NCBI RefSeq assembly: GCF_020905345.1
Contig: NZ_JAJJMO010000001.1
Location: 4,154,001 to 4,218,000, forward strand
Origin: Flavobacterium pisciphilum
GTDB taxonomy: Bacteria > Bacteroidota > Bacteroidia > Flavobacteriales > Flavobacteriaceae
DNA: 64,000 nucleotides
Direction of reading: 5' to 3'
Below the pieces are notes generated by a model. The model saw nothing but the letters and a program-made list of their open reading frames with translations, did no database searches and was not told the origin of the DNA. Positions 7,863 to 16,559 of the stretch are shown here, in pieces (the first letter of the stretch is position 1; each line of letters begins with the position of its first letter). Made by a program: the position numbers and the translations under genes.

Positions 7863-8783
7863 ATGAGCAACTTACTCGAAGTACATAATGTCGTAAAACA
7901 ATACGGTGATTATGTTGCGCTTAACGAAGTTTCATTGAATGTTCCAAAAGGTAGTATTTATGGGCTATTAGGTCCTAATGGAGCCGGAAAAACATCTCTT
8001 ATACGAATTATAAATCAGATTACTTTGCCAGATAGTGGAGAAGTGATTCTTGATGGCGAAAAATTACAACCTAAACATGTTCAGCATATCGGATATCTTC
8101 CTGAAGAAAGAGGACTGTACAGTTCTATGAAAGTAGGAGAACAATGTTTGTATCTGGCTCAGATGAAAGGATTGTCTAAAGCCGAAGCTAAAAAACAATT
8201 AGAATATTGGTTTGATAGATTAGAAATACAAGGATGGTGGAACAAAAAAGTTCAAGAGCTATCAAAAGGAATGGCACAAAAAATCCAGTTTGTAGTTTGT
8301 GTATTGCATAAACCAAAATTATTGATTTTTGATGAGCCATTTTCTGGTTTTGACCCGGTTAATGCCAATGTCATAAAAGATGAAATTTTGGCATTAAAAG
8401 AACAAGGTTCAACAATCATCTTTTCGACACATCGAATGGAAAGTGTAGAGGAGCTTTGCGATCATATTGCTTTAATTCATAAATCGAATAAACTAATTGA
8501 AGGAAAATTGGTCGATGTAAAAAGACAGTTTAAGACAAATAGTTTTGAGTTAGGGATATTAACAGACAATATAGAAGGTTTGATGTATGATATTACACAA
8601 AAATTCACTGTTTTACCTGCCAATTTTAAATCATTGGGTGACGAATTAAAACTGGAAATTCAGATTGGAAATGCAACGCCAAATGAATTATTGAATATAT
8701 TAACGCAACGCGGACAGGTGACTCATTTTGTTGAGAAAATTCCAAGTGTAAACGATATTTTTATTCAAACAGTAACCAAATAG
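7863..8783 (+). CDS. ABC-2 type exporter, ATP-binding subunit
   Basis: A 306-residue ABC ATPase. The Walker A is GPNGAGKTS (about residue 38), the signature LSKGMAQK stands in for LSGGQ, Walker B is LLIFDEPFSGFDP, and the H-loop is STHRMES. The C-terminal 80 residues form the extra domain typical of NatA/DRA-type exporter ATPases. It works with the permease encoded 149 bases downstream to export an unknown substrate (sodium, drugs or lipids are known for relatives). The gap between the two genes is filled by a repeat element rather than a promoter of obvious consensus. Confidence 0.93.
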   Translation: MSNLLEVHNVVKQYGDYVALNEVSLNVPKGSIYGLLGPNGAGKTSLIRIINQITLPDSGEVILDGEKLQPKHVQHIGYLPEERGLYSSMKVGEQCLYLAQMKGLSKAEAKKQLEYWFDRLEIQGWWNKKVQELSKGMAQKIQFVVCVLHKPKLLIFDEPFSGFDPVNANVIKDEILALKEQGSTIIFSTHRMESVEELCDHIALIHKSNKLIEGKLVDVKRQFKTNSFELGILTDNIEGLMYDITQKFTVLPANFKSLGDELKLEIQIGNATPNELLNILTQRGQVTHFVEKIPSVNDIFIQTVTK

Positions 8784-8931
8784 ATTGTTAGACTTGCTTA
8801 GATTTTTGGACAACTTAGATTAATTTTAAAATCTAATAAACCCAAGAAAGTCTAGAGAAATCAAAAAAATGAATAATCAAATAATCTAAGCAAGTCTAAG
8901 TAGTCTAAAAATCTAACAATCTAAAATAAAA
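8781..8931. repeat. AATCTAAG-family intergenic palindrome
   Basis: Starting on the stop codon of the ATPase gene, AGATTGTTAGA (8782-8792) pairs with TCTAACAATCT (8912-8922), and TTAGACTTGCTTAGATT (8788-8804) is perfectly complementary to 8883-8899. The element fills the gap to the permease gene and consists almost entirely of TTAGA/TCTAA words. Confidence 0.85.
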
Positions 8932-8932
8932 A

Positions 8933-10249
8933 ATGAGTATTATATCATTAATTATAAAAAGAGAATTTATTTCTAAAGTTCGTAATAAGTCTTTTGTCGT
9001 AATGACTTTTTTAAGTCCGCTATTGTTTGTTGGGATAGCTGCTTTTATCGGATATTTAAGTTCCATGAAAGCCGACACAAAGCGTATTGCAATTCATGAC
9101 GAAACGGGTTTGTTTGCTGCGCAGTTTACAAAGCAGAATGTAAAAAATATTGAGTTTAGATATCTCGACCTATCCAAAGTACCTTTACAATCTTTAAAAG
9201 ATAGTATCGCCAAAGAACGTTTAGACGGATTGCTTTTGATTCCTAAAACTGATAAAATAAAGGATTTAGAAAGTAAAATCGAATTTATATCCAACAATAG
9301 TCCGAGTATTGCTTTTATTGAAAATACACAAAATACAATTGCTGATGAGATTACGAGAATTAATTTTCAAGAAGCAAATCTTGATACATTGGCTATAAAA
9401 AATGCTCAGGCAAATGTAAATATACATCTTGCAAAAGCATCGGGGGAGGAAAGCTTAAAAGGATTAAATGAAATAAAAATTGCAATTGGAGGGTCTTTTG
9501 GTTACTTGATAATGATGTTTATTGTTATTTATGGTAATATGGTTATGCGAAGTGTAATCGAAGAAAAAACCAATCGAATTATAGAGATTATTATTTCATC
9601 AGTAAAACCTTTTCAGTTGATGATGGGGAAGATAATCGGAACTTCTTTGGCAGGTTTATTGCAGTTTTTAATTTGGGCTATAATAGGATTTGCTTTAATG
9701 TTTGCAGCATCAGCATTTTTTGGTGTAAACGTGGGGCCAACGGCTAAGATTCCGCCAGAATTAATGCAGGTAGCGCAAAAAGAATTGATAGGTACTGCTC
9801 AGATGTATATTAATGAATTATGGAGTTTGCCAATTGCAAGTATCTTAATTGGATTTGTAGTTTATTTCATAGGAGGCTACTTTTTATATAGTTCGTTTTA
9901 TGCAGCTATTGGAGCGGCAGTTGACAATCAAACGGATTCTCAGCAATTTCTATTACCTATTATAATGCCTTTGATTTTGAGTGTTTATATTGGTTTCTTT
10001 ACTGTGGTAAATGACCCACATGGGACTATTGCAGTAGTGTTTTCGATGATACCGCTTACTTCACCAATTGTTATGTTAATGCGACTTCCGTTTGGAGTGC
10101 CTTGGTGGCAAATAGTTATTTCAGTAACTTTATTGTTTGCTTCATTTTTTGCAGTAGTTTGGTTTGCTGCCAAAATTTATCGCGTAGGAATATTGATGTA
10201 TGGCAAGAAGCCTACATGGAGAGAATTGTATAAATGGCTTAAATATTAA
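8933..10249 (+). CDS. ABC-2 type exporter permease (NatB-like)
   Basis: A 438-residue membrane protein of the ABC-2 permease class. An N-terminal helix (about residues 25-45) is followed by a periplasmic domain of roughly 140 residues, then five or six helices from about 180 to 425. The phrase MVMRSVIEEKTNRIIEIIISSVKPFQLMMGK at the domain border is the ABC-2/NatB hallmark (VxEEKxxRxxEIxxSSVxPxxLMxGK). It is the partner of the ATPase just upstream. The substrate cannot be predicted. Confidence 0.93.
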   Translation: MSIISLIIKREFISKVRNKSFVVMTFLSPLLFVGIAAFIGYLSSMKADTKRIAIHDETGLFAAQFTKQNVKNIEFRYLDLSKVPLQSLKDSIAKERLDGLLLIPKTDKIKDLESKIEFISNNSPSIAFIENTQNTIADEITRINFQEANLDTLAIKNAQANVNIHLAKASGEESLKGLNEIKIAIGGSFGYLIMMFIVIYGNMVMRSVIEEKTNRIIEIIISSVKPFQLMMGKIIGTSLAGLLQFLIWAIIGFALMFAASAFFGVNVGPTAKIPPELMQVAQKELIGTAQMYINELWSLPIASILIGFVVYFIGGYFLYSSFYAAIGAAVDNQTDSQQFLLPIIMPLILSVYIGFFTVVNDPHGTIAVVFSMIPLTSPIVMLMRLPFGVPWWQIVISVTLLFASFFAVVWFAAKIYRVGILMYGKKPTWRELYKWLKY

Positions 10250-10256
10250 TTTTTTA

Positions 10257-10350
10257 AAAGTTACTAAGGGGTGAGTTACTGAGTTGCTAAGATTAGCTTC
10301 TTTCAAAAAAAAACTCAGAACCTTAGGACTTGAGAATTTTAGAACCTCAA
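10257..10350. repeat. CTTAG/CTCAG-family intergenic repeat
   Basis: The gap between the permease stop and the regulator start is made of GAGTTACTGAGTTGCTAAG and its imperfect complement ACTCAGAACCTTAGGACTTGAG, the same vocabulary as the large array at 35797-36070. Confidence 0.75.
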
Positions 10351-10354
10351 AAAA

Positions 10355-11518
10355 ATGAGTAGAATACTAATTATAGAAGACGAAGCAGCTATACGTAGAG
10401 TGCTTACTAAGATACTATCAGAAGAAAATGATAGCTATCAGGTAGAAGATGCAGAAGATGGTGTTTCAGGATTAGAGAAGATAAAAAACAACGATTACGA
10501 TTTGGTTTTGTGTGATATCAAAATGCCAAAAATGGATGGTGTTGAGGTATTGGAAGAAGTGAAAAAAATTAAACCAGAGATTCCGATGGTTATGATTTCT
10601 GGACATGGTGACATGGAAACGGCAATTCATACAATGCGCCTTGGAGCATTTGATTATATTTCAAAACCACCAGATTTAAATCGTTTATTAAATACAGTTC
10701 GTAATGCTTTAGACAGAAAAAAACTTGTTGTTGAAAATAAGATTTTAAAGAAAAAAGTAAGTAAGAATTACGAAATGATTGGTGATAGTGAAGCTATTAG
10801 TCATATTAAAGTGATGATTGATAAAGTAGCTGAAACGGAAGCTAGAGTTTTAATTACTGGGCCTAACGGAACAGGAAAAGAGCTAGTAGCACATCAATTA
10901 CATGAAAAAAGCGGACGTTCTAATTTTCCTTTAATTGAGGTGAATTGTGCTGCAATTCCTAGCGAGTTAATCGAAAGTGAATTGTTTGGTCATGTAAAAG
11001 GAGCTTTTACATCGGCTGTAAAAGATAGAGCAGGTAAGTTTGAAGCAGCAGATAAAGGAACTATTTTTCTAGATGAAATTGGAGATATGAGTCTTTCAGC
11101 TCAAGCAAAAGTATTGCGTGCTTTACAAGAAAGTATGATTACCAGAGTAGGAGCTGAGAAAGATATAAAAGTAGATGTTCGCGTCGTTGCTGCAACCAAC
11201 AAAGATTTAAAAACAGAAATTGCTGAAGGGCGTTTCCGTGAAGATTTATACCACCGTTTGGCAGTGATTTTAATAAAAGTGCCAGCATTGAATGATAGAA
11301 GAGAAGATATTCCGGCTTTGGTTTCGCATTTTGCCGAAAAAATAGCTTCAGAACAAGGGAATGCCGTTAAATTGTTTTCGTCTCAGGCGATACAATTATT
11401 GCAAGAATATGATTGGACAGGAAATATCAGAGAATTAAGAAACGTTGTAGAGCGCCTTATTATATTAGGAGGAAGCGAAATTTCTGAAACAGATGTGAAG
11501 ATGTTCGCAAGTAAATAA
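10355..11518 (+). CDS. NtrC-type response regulator without DNA-binding domain
   Basis: A 387-residue regulator with a receiver domain (residues 1-120; phosphoacceptor Asp near 53 in LVLCDIKMPKMDG) and a sigma-54 AAA+ domain (about 140-380). Walker A is TGPNGTGKE, Walker B is GTIFLDEIGDM, and the sigma-54-contact loop reads GAFTSA instead of GAFTGA. The protein ends shortly after the arginine-finger/sensor-2 region (NIRELRNVVERLIIL), with no Fis-type helix-turn-helix. It therefore cannot bind DNA by the usual route and may act from solution or through a partner. No sensor kinase is adjacent. The reading frame is intact, with no sign of a truncating mutation downstream. Confidence 0.93.
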   Translation: MSRILIIEDEAAIRRVLTKILSEENDSYQVEDAEDGVSGLEKIKNNDYDLVLCDIKMPKMDGVEVLEEVKKIKPEIPMVMISGHGDMETAIHTMRLGAFDYISKPPDLNRLLNTVRNALDRKKLVVENKILKKKVSKNYEMIGDSEAISHIKVMIDKVAETEARVLITGPNGTGKELVAHQLHEKSGRSNFPLIEVNCAAIPSELIESELFGHVKGAFTSAVKDRAGKFEAADKGTIFLDEIGDMSLSAQAKVLRALQESMITRVGAEKDIKVDVRVVAATNKDLKTEIAEGRFREDLYHRLAVILIKVPALNDRREDIPALVSHFAEKIASEQGNAVKLFSSQAIQLLQEYDWTGNIRELRNVVERLIILGGSEISETDVKMFASK

Positions 11519-11520
11519 AA

Positions 11521-11612
11521 TTTAATTAAATGATTTTAAAATTAAATGATTGAAAGATTGGGCTACTAGTTTGATTTTTAATTGTTCAATTTTTTAATCT
11601 TTCAATCTTTGA
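11521..11612. repeat. ATTGAAAGATT-family intergenic palindrome
   Basis: ATTGAAAGATT (11549-11559) is complementary to AATCTTTCAAT (11596-11606). Around it the gap repeats AAATGATT/CAATCTTT words, starting right after the regulator stop codon and ending at the ATG of the next gene. Confidence 0.7.
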
Positions 11613-11614
11613 AG

Positions 11615-12268
11615 ATGAAACTAAAAAAAATAAACGAAAAGTTACAGGAAGCATTAATCGAAAACGGTTTAACCGAAGCTAATGCATTGCAGCAGGAAAC
11701 TTTTTCTACGCTAAAGAGTGGAGTAGATTGTATTATTGTGGCTCCAAAGGGAAGCGGAAAATCAACAACGATTGTATTGAACGTTATTCAGCAATTGGCT
11801 GGTAAAAATGAAGAGTCACCACGTGCTTTGATTATTGTAGAAGATAAAGCAAAGGTGCTAGAAATGGAAGAGCTTTTTGAAAAGTACGGAAAGTACAATA
11901 ATCTTGAAGTTTACGGAGTGCATGATAAAGGAGATATGGATTATGATAAAAACTACATTTCAACGGGTGTAGATGTCTTAATTGGAACTCCAAATAAATT
12001 AAGCGATATGTTTACTACTGCAGGGTATAATGTAAACCGTTTGAAAATGTTTATTTTGGATGATGCAGATCCAATTTTGAAATTACGTCATGAAACTAAA
12101 ATTATGCGTATTTCAAATAGTATTGCCAAAACACAGCGAATTGTTTTTGCAGAAAAACTTACTGAACGTATTGAAATTTTGACAGATAAAATGTTACTTG
12201 AGCCTTATTTGTTTGAAATAGATGAGGAAGACAACAATGAGGATGAAGAGGAAGATATTGAAGAATAG
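11615..12268 (+). CDS. Single-domain DEAD-box-like protein
   Basis: A 217-residue protein resembling the first RecA-like domain of a DEAD-box RNA helicase. A Q-motif-like start (GLTEANALQQETF), a Walker A APKGSGKST (about residue 47) and motif II as LDDADP in place of DEAD can be seen. The second RecA domain, needed for unwinding, is absent; an acidic tail (DEEDNNEDEEEDIEE) ends the protein. It may bind ATP or RNA without helicase activity. The frame is open from TTG 11582, but those codons lie in the intergenic repeat, so ATG 11615 is chosen. A short DUF2007 gene follows after 39 bases. Confidence 0.85.
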   Translation: MKLKKINEKLQEALIENGLTEANALQQETFSTLKSGVDCIIVAPKGSGKSTTIVLNVIQQLAGKNEESPRALIIVEDKAKVLEMEELFEKYGKYNNLEVYGVHDKGDMDYDKNYISTGVDVLIGTPNKLSDMFTTAGYNVNRLKMFILDDADPILKLRHETKIMRISNSIAKTQRIVFAEKLTERIEILTDKMLLEPYLFEIDEEDNNEDEEEDIEE

Positions 12269-12307
12269 ATTTTAATTTAAGTTATTAATAAATAAAATAG
12301 AAACGAT

Positions 12308-12526
12308 ATGGGATTAATGAAAGTGTTTTCGGGAAGTGGAATTTTAGCACAAGCTTTACAATTAAAATTAGAAGAGGCACAGGTACCGACAGAAATTAGA
12401 GATAATACTCAATCGGCTCGTTTAGCTGGTTTTGGTGGTTCAGATTTAGCTGTTGAGGTATTTATTCAAGAGACTGATTTTGCTAAAGCAAACCCTGTTA
12501 TTGAAGATTTTAAAATGAGTCTTTAA
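12308..12526 (+). CDS. DUF2007 domain protein
   Basis: A 72-residue cytosolic protein with the DUF2007 pattern: KVFSGSGILAQALQLKLEEAQVPTEI, then DLAVEVFIQETDFAKANPVIEDF. This small alpha-beta fold resembles PII/ACT-like signal-transducing domains, but no biochemical role is established. It starts 39 bases after the DEAD-like gene and is probably co-transcribed with it. Confidence 0.85.
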   Translation: MGLMKVFSGSGILAQALQLKLEEAQVPTEIRDNTQSARLAGFGGSDLAVEVFIQETDFAKANPVIEDFKMSL

Positions 12527-12540
12527 CGATTAACTATTTG

Positions 12541-12600
12541 GCTCAGTTTACAGTCTTGGTTATTCTGAATTTACTGAAAGGCAAGACTGTAACTGAATAT
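12541..12600. repeat. CAGTTTACAGTC-family palindrome
   Basis: TCAGTTTACAGTCTTG (12543-12558) is nearly complementary to CAAGACTGTAACTGA (12582-12596), forming a hairpin with one bulge. It shares words with the gaps at 53764-53822 and 62566-62600. It could also act as a weak terminator before the HAD gene. Confidence 0.75.
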
Positions 12601-12613
12601 TTAAAAAAAGAAT

Positions 12614-13417
12614 ATGCAATACAAAATGTTGGTTTTAGACATGGATGATACCTTGTTGACCGATGACCATAAGATTTCAGATATCAACAAAGAAATGCTT
12701 CTTAAAGCCCAAGAACTGGGAGTTTATGTAGTTTTGGCTTCAGGTAGACCAACTTCGGCAATGACTTCTTTTGCCAAAGAACTGGAATTAGATTTAAACA
12801 ATTCATATATGATTTCTTTTAACGGAGCTGTTATTAGTACTGTTAAAGACAACGAAATTCTTTTTGAACAAACTTTGTCAAAAGAGCAAATTCATGAATT
12901 GTATGATTACAGTATAGAAAAGAAAACACATATTATTACGTATTTGAATAATGAAATTATCAGCGAAACTGATTCTGAATTTATTGAAATAGAAAAGGTG
13001 ATTACGGGTTTAAAACATACTAAAGTAGCTAGTTTTAAAGAAGCAGTTACTACGTCTGCAGTAAAATGTATTTTGCTTGAAGAACCAAGTTATTTAAAAG
13101 GACTTGAGGCCGATTTAAAGGCTACGATGCCTCATTTAAGTGTAGCAATGTCAAAGCCTTTTTTCTTAGAGGTAGCTCAAAACGGAATTGATAAAGCAGC
13201 AAGCTTAAAGCTTTTGGCGGAGAAATTAAATATCAATCAATCGGAGATTATTGCTGTAGGAAATGCAGGTAATGATTTGTCAATGATAGAATATGCTGGT
13301 TTAGGAGTTTGGGTAGATAATGTTACTCCCGAATTACGAGATAAGGCAGATGTAATTGTAGCATCAAATAACAATCACGGTGTTGCCGAGGTTGTACAAC
13401 GTTATATCTTGAATTAA
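12614..13417 (+). CDS. Cof-type HAD-IIB phosphatase
   Basis: A 267-residue haloacid-dehalogenase hydrolase of the Cof/YidA subfamily. Motif I is DMDDTLLTDD (residues 8-17, nucleophile Asp8), motif II is the Ser/Thr near VLASGRPTS, motif III a lysine around residue 198, and motif IV is GNAGNDLSMI. The C2-type cap lies between motifs II and III. Family members dephosphorylate sugar phosphates and similar small metabolites. The acetyltransferase gene starts 12 bases downstream. Confidence 0.92.
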   Translation: MQYKMLVLDMDDTLLTDDHKISDINKEMLLKAQELGVYVVLASGRPTSAMTSFAKELELDLNNSYMISFNGAVISTVKDNEILFEQTLSKEQIHELYDYSIEKKTHIITYLNNEIISETDSEFIEIEKVITGLKHTKVASFKEAVTTSAVKCILLEEPSYLKGLEADLKATMPHLSVAMSKPFFLEVAQNGIDKAASLKLLAEKLNINQSEIIAVGNAGNDLSMIEYAGLGVWVDNVTPELRDKADVIVASNNNHGVAEVVQRYILN

Positions 13418-13429
13418 ATATTTTATATA

Positions 13430-13957
13430 ATGAAAGCTTCAATAGAAACTGAACGTTTATTGCTAAGAGAATTCCTTTCTACTGATGATAAAGGAATGTT
13501 TGAACTTGATTCGAATCCAAATGTACATAAGTATTTAGGAAATAAGCCAGTGACTCATATTGATGAAAGCCGTGCTTATATTGAATTTGTTCATCAGCAA
13601 TATAAAGATTTTGGAACTGGACGTTGGGCAGTAATTCTTAAAGAAAGCAATACTTTTATAGGTTGGTCTGGAATTAAATTCATTACAGAAAGTATCAATA
13701 ACCATAAGGATTTCTATGAAATTGGTTATCGTTTTATTGAAGAGTATTGGGGTAAAGGATATGCTACCGAAGCAGGAAAGGCTTTTATAGATTATGCTTT
13801 TAATGAAATGAAAGTAGAAGCTATTTATGCTTATGCAGATAAAGGAAATGCGGGTTCTAGAAATACACTAGAAAAGCTTGGATTAAAATATGTAAATTCC
13901 TTTATACTAGATGAAGGGGAAGAAGTTTGGTATGAACTAAAGAATCCTAATTTTTAG
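13430..13957 (+). CDS. RimJ/RimL-type GNAT acetyltransferase
   Basis: A 175-residue acetyltransferase of the ribosomal-protein-acetylase-like GNAT group: IETERLLLREF at the N-terminus, WAVILKESNTFIGWSGI in the core, and the acetyl-CoA loop EYWGKGYATEAGKAFIDYAF around residues 104-123. The end reads GNAGSRNTLEKLGLKYV, typical of the group. It is the last gene of the plus-strand run. The substrate, protein N-terminus or small amine, is unknown. Confidence 0.92.
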   Translation: MKASIETERLLLREFLSTDDKGMFELDSNPNVHKYLGNKPVTHIDESRAYIEFVHQQYKDFGTGRWAVILKESNTFIGWSGIKFITESINNHKDFYEIGYRFIEEYWGKGYATEAGKAFIDYAFNEMKVEAIYAYADKGNAGSRNTLEKLGLKYVNSFILDEGEEVWYELKNPNF

Positions 13958-13982
13958 ACCTAGATTTTAAAATGTTTTGTGT

Positions 13983-15086
13983 TTACAAATCTGAATATTT
14001 CTTTTTGAATTCTGAAGGAGTAAGTTTCGTCATTTTTTTGAAAATAGTATTAAAAGATGTTTTCGAGTTGAATCCCGACTCGTAGGCGATACCCAGTATA
14101 GAGAATTTTTTTTGTGAATTATCCAATAGCAATTTTTTAGCCAAATCAATTCTGTATTTGTTTACAAACTGAAAGAAATTCTGATTGAAACCAGTATTTA
14201 AGAGATAAGATAATTGATGAATATTAATTTGCAGCAGATCCGAAAGTTTCAACAAGTTAAGTTCCCCATCCAAATAGGGTTTTTCCGTTTCCATTATTGT
14301 AATTAATTGCTGTTTTAAATCTTCAAATTCATTATCTGGTATTAATTTCTTCTTATCAGCGAGTATTTTATCTTCTAGTTTTAACGACAATAATTCTTCT
14401 CTTTGTTTCTTATTTGTAGGGTAAATTTCCTTTTGTCTTATAGAATAGCGAGAGGCACTATAAGCAATAATTAAGAACAGTAAATCCATGATAAAATGTT
14501 CATTTCTTTTATGGATGAATATATTGTAAAGCTCATAGCATACAGTTATAGTTAGTATTATAAAGAACTGTACGATAAGCTCGATGAACCATTGCAAATT
14601 GATATTTTCGGTATTAGAAGATATAATCTGTATTCTTTTTTGATGGTGACGAATTTTGAAATAAATAATAATGATGTATAATAAATTATGCGACACTCCA
14701 ATAAACATTGCAACAATATAAAATACTTTATTTTCAGAATTAAGTAATAATAAGAAATAGATAAAAGGAATTATAAGACAATATAAGTCATTCTTCCTAA
14801 AACGATAATTTGGATTTATAAAAAATACAGCGCTAAAGAATAAGAATATTGGAGTGAATATTTGTAGAATATCAATTATGAATATCAAGAGTCTATTAGG
14901 TGAGAACCCACAAAAAGTTAAAACATCCAGAAACCAAAATGTTGACCAGAAAAACAGAAATAAACCAAAGAAAAAATTACCTTTCTTGTTAACATTCATT
15001 GGGTTAGATAATACAATATGAGATTGTAAAATAAGACCTCCATATAATAAAACAATGACAAATTTCTGAAGATTTTCAAACTGCAT
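13983..15086 (-). CDS. AraC-family regulator with N-terminal membrane domain
   Basis: A 367-residue protein. About seven hydrophobic helices occupy residues 8-215 (for example LLIFIIDILQIFTPIFLFFSAVFF). After a linker (about 220-260) comes a C-terminal AraC DNA-binding domain with two helix-turn-helix units; the second contains FSILGIAYESGFNSKTSFNTIFKKMTKLTPSEFKK. Such membrane-bound AraC regulators are common in Bacteroidota; the ligand is unknown. The ATG is preceded within 15 bases by AAAAATTTGGAA, a motif that recurs in the next gap. The neighbouring gene at 15401-15922 is the obvious candidate target. Confidence 0.92.
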   Translation of the reverse strand: MQFENLQKFVIVLLYGGLILQSHIVLSNPMNVNKKGNFFFGLFLFFWSTFWFLDVLTFCGFSPNRLLIFIIDILQIFTPIFLFFSAVFFINPNYRFRKNDLYCLIIPFIYFLLLLNSENKVFYIVAMFIGVSHNLLYIIIIYFKIRHHQKRIQIISSNTENINLQWFIELIVQFFIILTITVCYELYNIFIHKRNEHFIMDLLFLIIAYSASRYSIRQKEIYPTNKKQREELLSLKLEDKILADKKKLIPDNEFEDLKQQLITIMETEKPYLDGELNLLKLSDLLQINIHQLSYLLNTGFNQNFFQFVNKYRIDLAKKLLLDNSQKKFSILGIAYESGFNSKTSFNTIFKKMTKLTPSEFKKKYSDL

Positions 15087-15088
15087 TA

Positions 15089-15365
15089 TTCCAAATTTTT
15101 ATGGGTTACAATGTTTTAAAGGATATGTTTTTTTTAGAATTATTAAAAGTAATCAAATTTATTAATGATTTACTTTTTATGCGGAATTATATAAATGAGA
15201 AGGTAAAGAGGAGGAAAGTCAAAGTTTTATTTGTGTAAAACTAAGCCTTAGTTTATTTAAGAGAAGTAATTGAAGTTTGACCAAGGTTTGAATTGTTTAT
15301 GGTCAAGAAAAAAGAATTCCAAATTTTTGTAATCTTAGCGTACTATGATGTGCAAAAATTTGGAA
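15089..15365. promoter_or_regulatory. TTCCAAATTTTT motifs around the AraC gene (possible operators)
   Basis: TTCCAAATTTTT occurs at 15089-15100, just upstream of the AraC-type start, and again at 15317-15328 as one arm of a 13-bp perfect inverted repeat with 15353-15365 (23-base loop). The 314-base gap holds no gene that I can see. The hairpin may be the terminator of the 15401-15922 gene, or the repeated words may be binding sites for the regulator; both are inference. Confidence 0.4.
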
Positions 15366-15400
15366 AACGGTTTGTAGGTTATAATACTTTGGGGAGTGTA

Positions 15401-15922
15401 TTATTTTTTAGCTACTGAAATAAAATATTTATTTCCATCACCCATTGTAAGTTTTACACGCTCGTCGCAAACATCAATAGAGTAATTAGCATTCTCGTAA
15501 CAAGTACAAGTTGTATTTTTATCTTTAGACATTTCAGTTTTACAGTTGTTGCTTTTGTAAGTTGACAATTGTGGAGTGTACAATGAAACTAAATCAGTCG
15601 AAGCAGTTACTAATGATATAATACTTGCAGTATTACCATTTGCAATTCTATAAACGATTCTATCTGTATAAGAGATATCATTTACCGTTACTTTTCTGAT
15701 GTAGGTATAAGCAGTAGAACCTTCTTCAACAGATTTTACTTCAAATTTAAATCCAATACTACGAATTTCAATATCAAATTTTGATTGTGAATTGTAACTT
15801 GCCCAAGAGGTAAGTGTAGCAATTGAAGGAAAAGGATTTGTAGTTGGTGTACTAGCAGTTTGTGCCTGAACTCCAAAAGTAGTTAATAGCATTAATAAGA
15901 TTGTGGGGAAAAATGCTTTCAT
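15401..15922 (-). CDS. Secreted protein of unknown function
   Basis: A 173-residue protein with a cleavable signal peptide (MKAFFPTILLMLLTTFGVQAQ). The mature part is beta-rich in appearance and holds four cysteines clustered near residues 126-152 (NNCKTEM, TCTCYEN, IDVCDE), which could make disulfides in the periplasm. I do not recognise the family. It is transcribed toward the membrane-bound AraC gene in the same direction, 314 bases upstream of it, so a regulatory link is possible. A long AT-rich gap precedes it. Confidence 0.75.
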   Translation of the reverse strand: MKAFFPTILLMLLTTFGVQAQTASTPTTNPFPSIATLTSWASYNSQSKFDIEIRSIGFKFEVKSVEEGSTAYTYIRKVTVNDISYTDRIVYRIANGNTASIISLVTASTDLVSLYTPQLSTYKSNNCKTEMSKDKNTTCTCYENANYSIDVCDERVKLTMGDGNKYFISVAKK

Positions 15923-16559
15923 GTTTTTTTAATTAATTTTAATACCTACTCTATATGGTTTTCGGCTTGCCCATTCATGTTTTTATTCAATTAAGAACTT
16001 TAATAACTTTATGAAAAAATAACTAACGTAAATTGATGTTAATTAGTATTGTTTTTACCACATTTTTCGTGGGGTGAATTTAAGACGAATATTTACGCGA
16101 ACAAAGCGTATAATAGGAAAACTTTAGTTTTTAAAATCATTTTTTTTTAATGTATGCATCTTGTTAATATCCATTTAATTGGATGTGAATTTATTTGTCT
16201 AAGGTAGTTATATAAGGAGAAATAGACTACATATAAATAAGATTTTTCTCTAGTTAGAATGTTTTTTGCTTTGTTTTTTTTATTTGAATTTACAAAAAAT
16301 ATCTAATTAGCACTTTCATTGAGTCAAAATGACGCTTCATGCTTAGTTTTTTCTAGATTTTGCTTTTCATTTTTGCTAAAAGTAAAATCAGTATTGCTTT
16401 TTTGGTGTTTTTTGGAGGGAATAAATGTTTATACAACTCAAAATATTGATATATAGCTAATTATTGATTTCGTTTTGAAAAATATTGTACGTAAATTTGC
16501 AAACTCTTTTGTAAAGAGATAAATTATAATAGATACTACTTAAAACGTAGTTTATTGCT
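15923..16559. other. 637-base gap upstream of mtaB and the secreted-protein gene
   Basis: Divergent intergenic region, very AT-rich, no reading frame of note. A weak hairpin lies at 16356-16389 (GATTTTGCTTTT pairing with AAAAGTAAAATC, one G-T pair). The mtaB promoter element is at 16492-16499. Nothing else is recognisable; a small RNA or long regulatory region cannot be excluded. Confidence 0.5.
16492..16499 (+). promoter_or_regulatory. TAnnTTTG -7 element of mtaB
   Basis: TAAATTTG, an exact match to the bacteroidetal -7 consensus, 60 bases before the mtaB ATG. Confidence 0.5.

Noticed and set aside
15923..16559. Small RNA or riboswitch in the long gap before mtaB
   Set aside because: Only a weak A/T-rich hairpin is seen, with no recognisable aptamer motif or terminator to support one.
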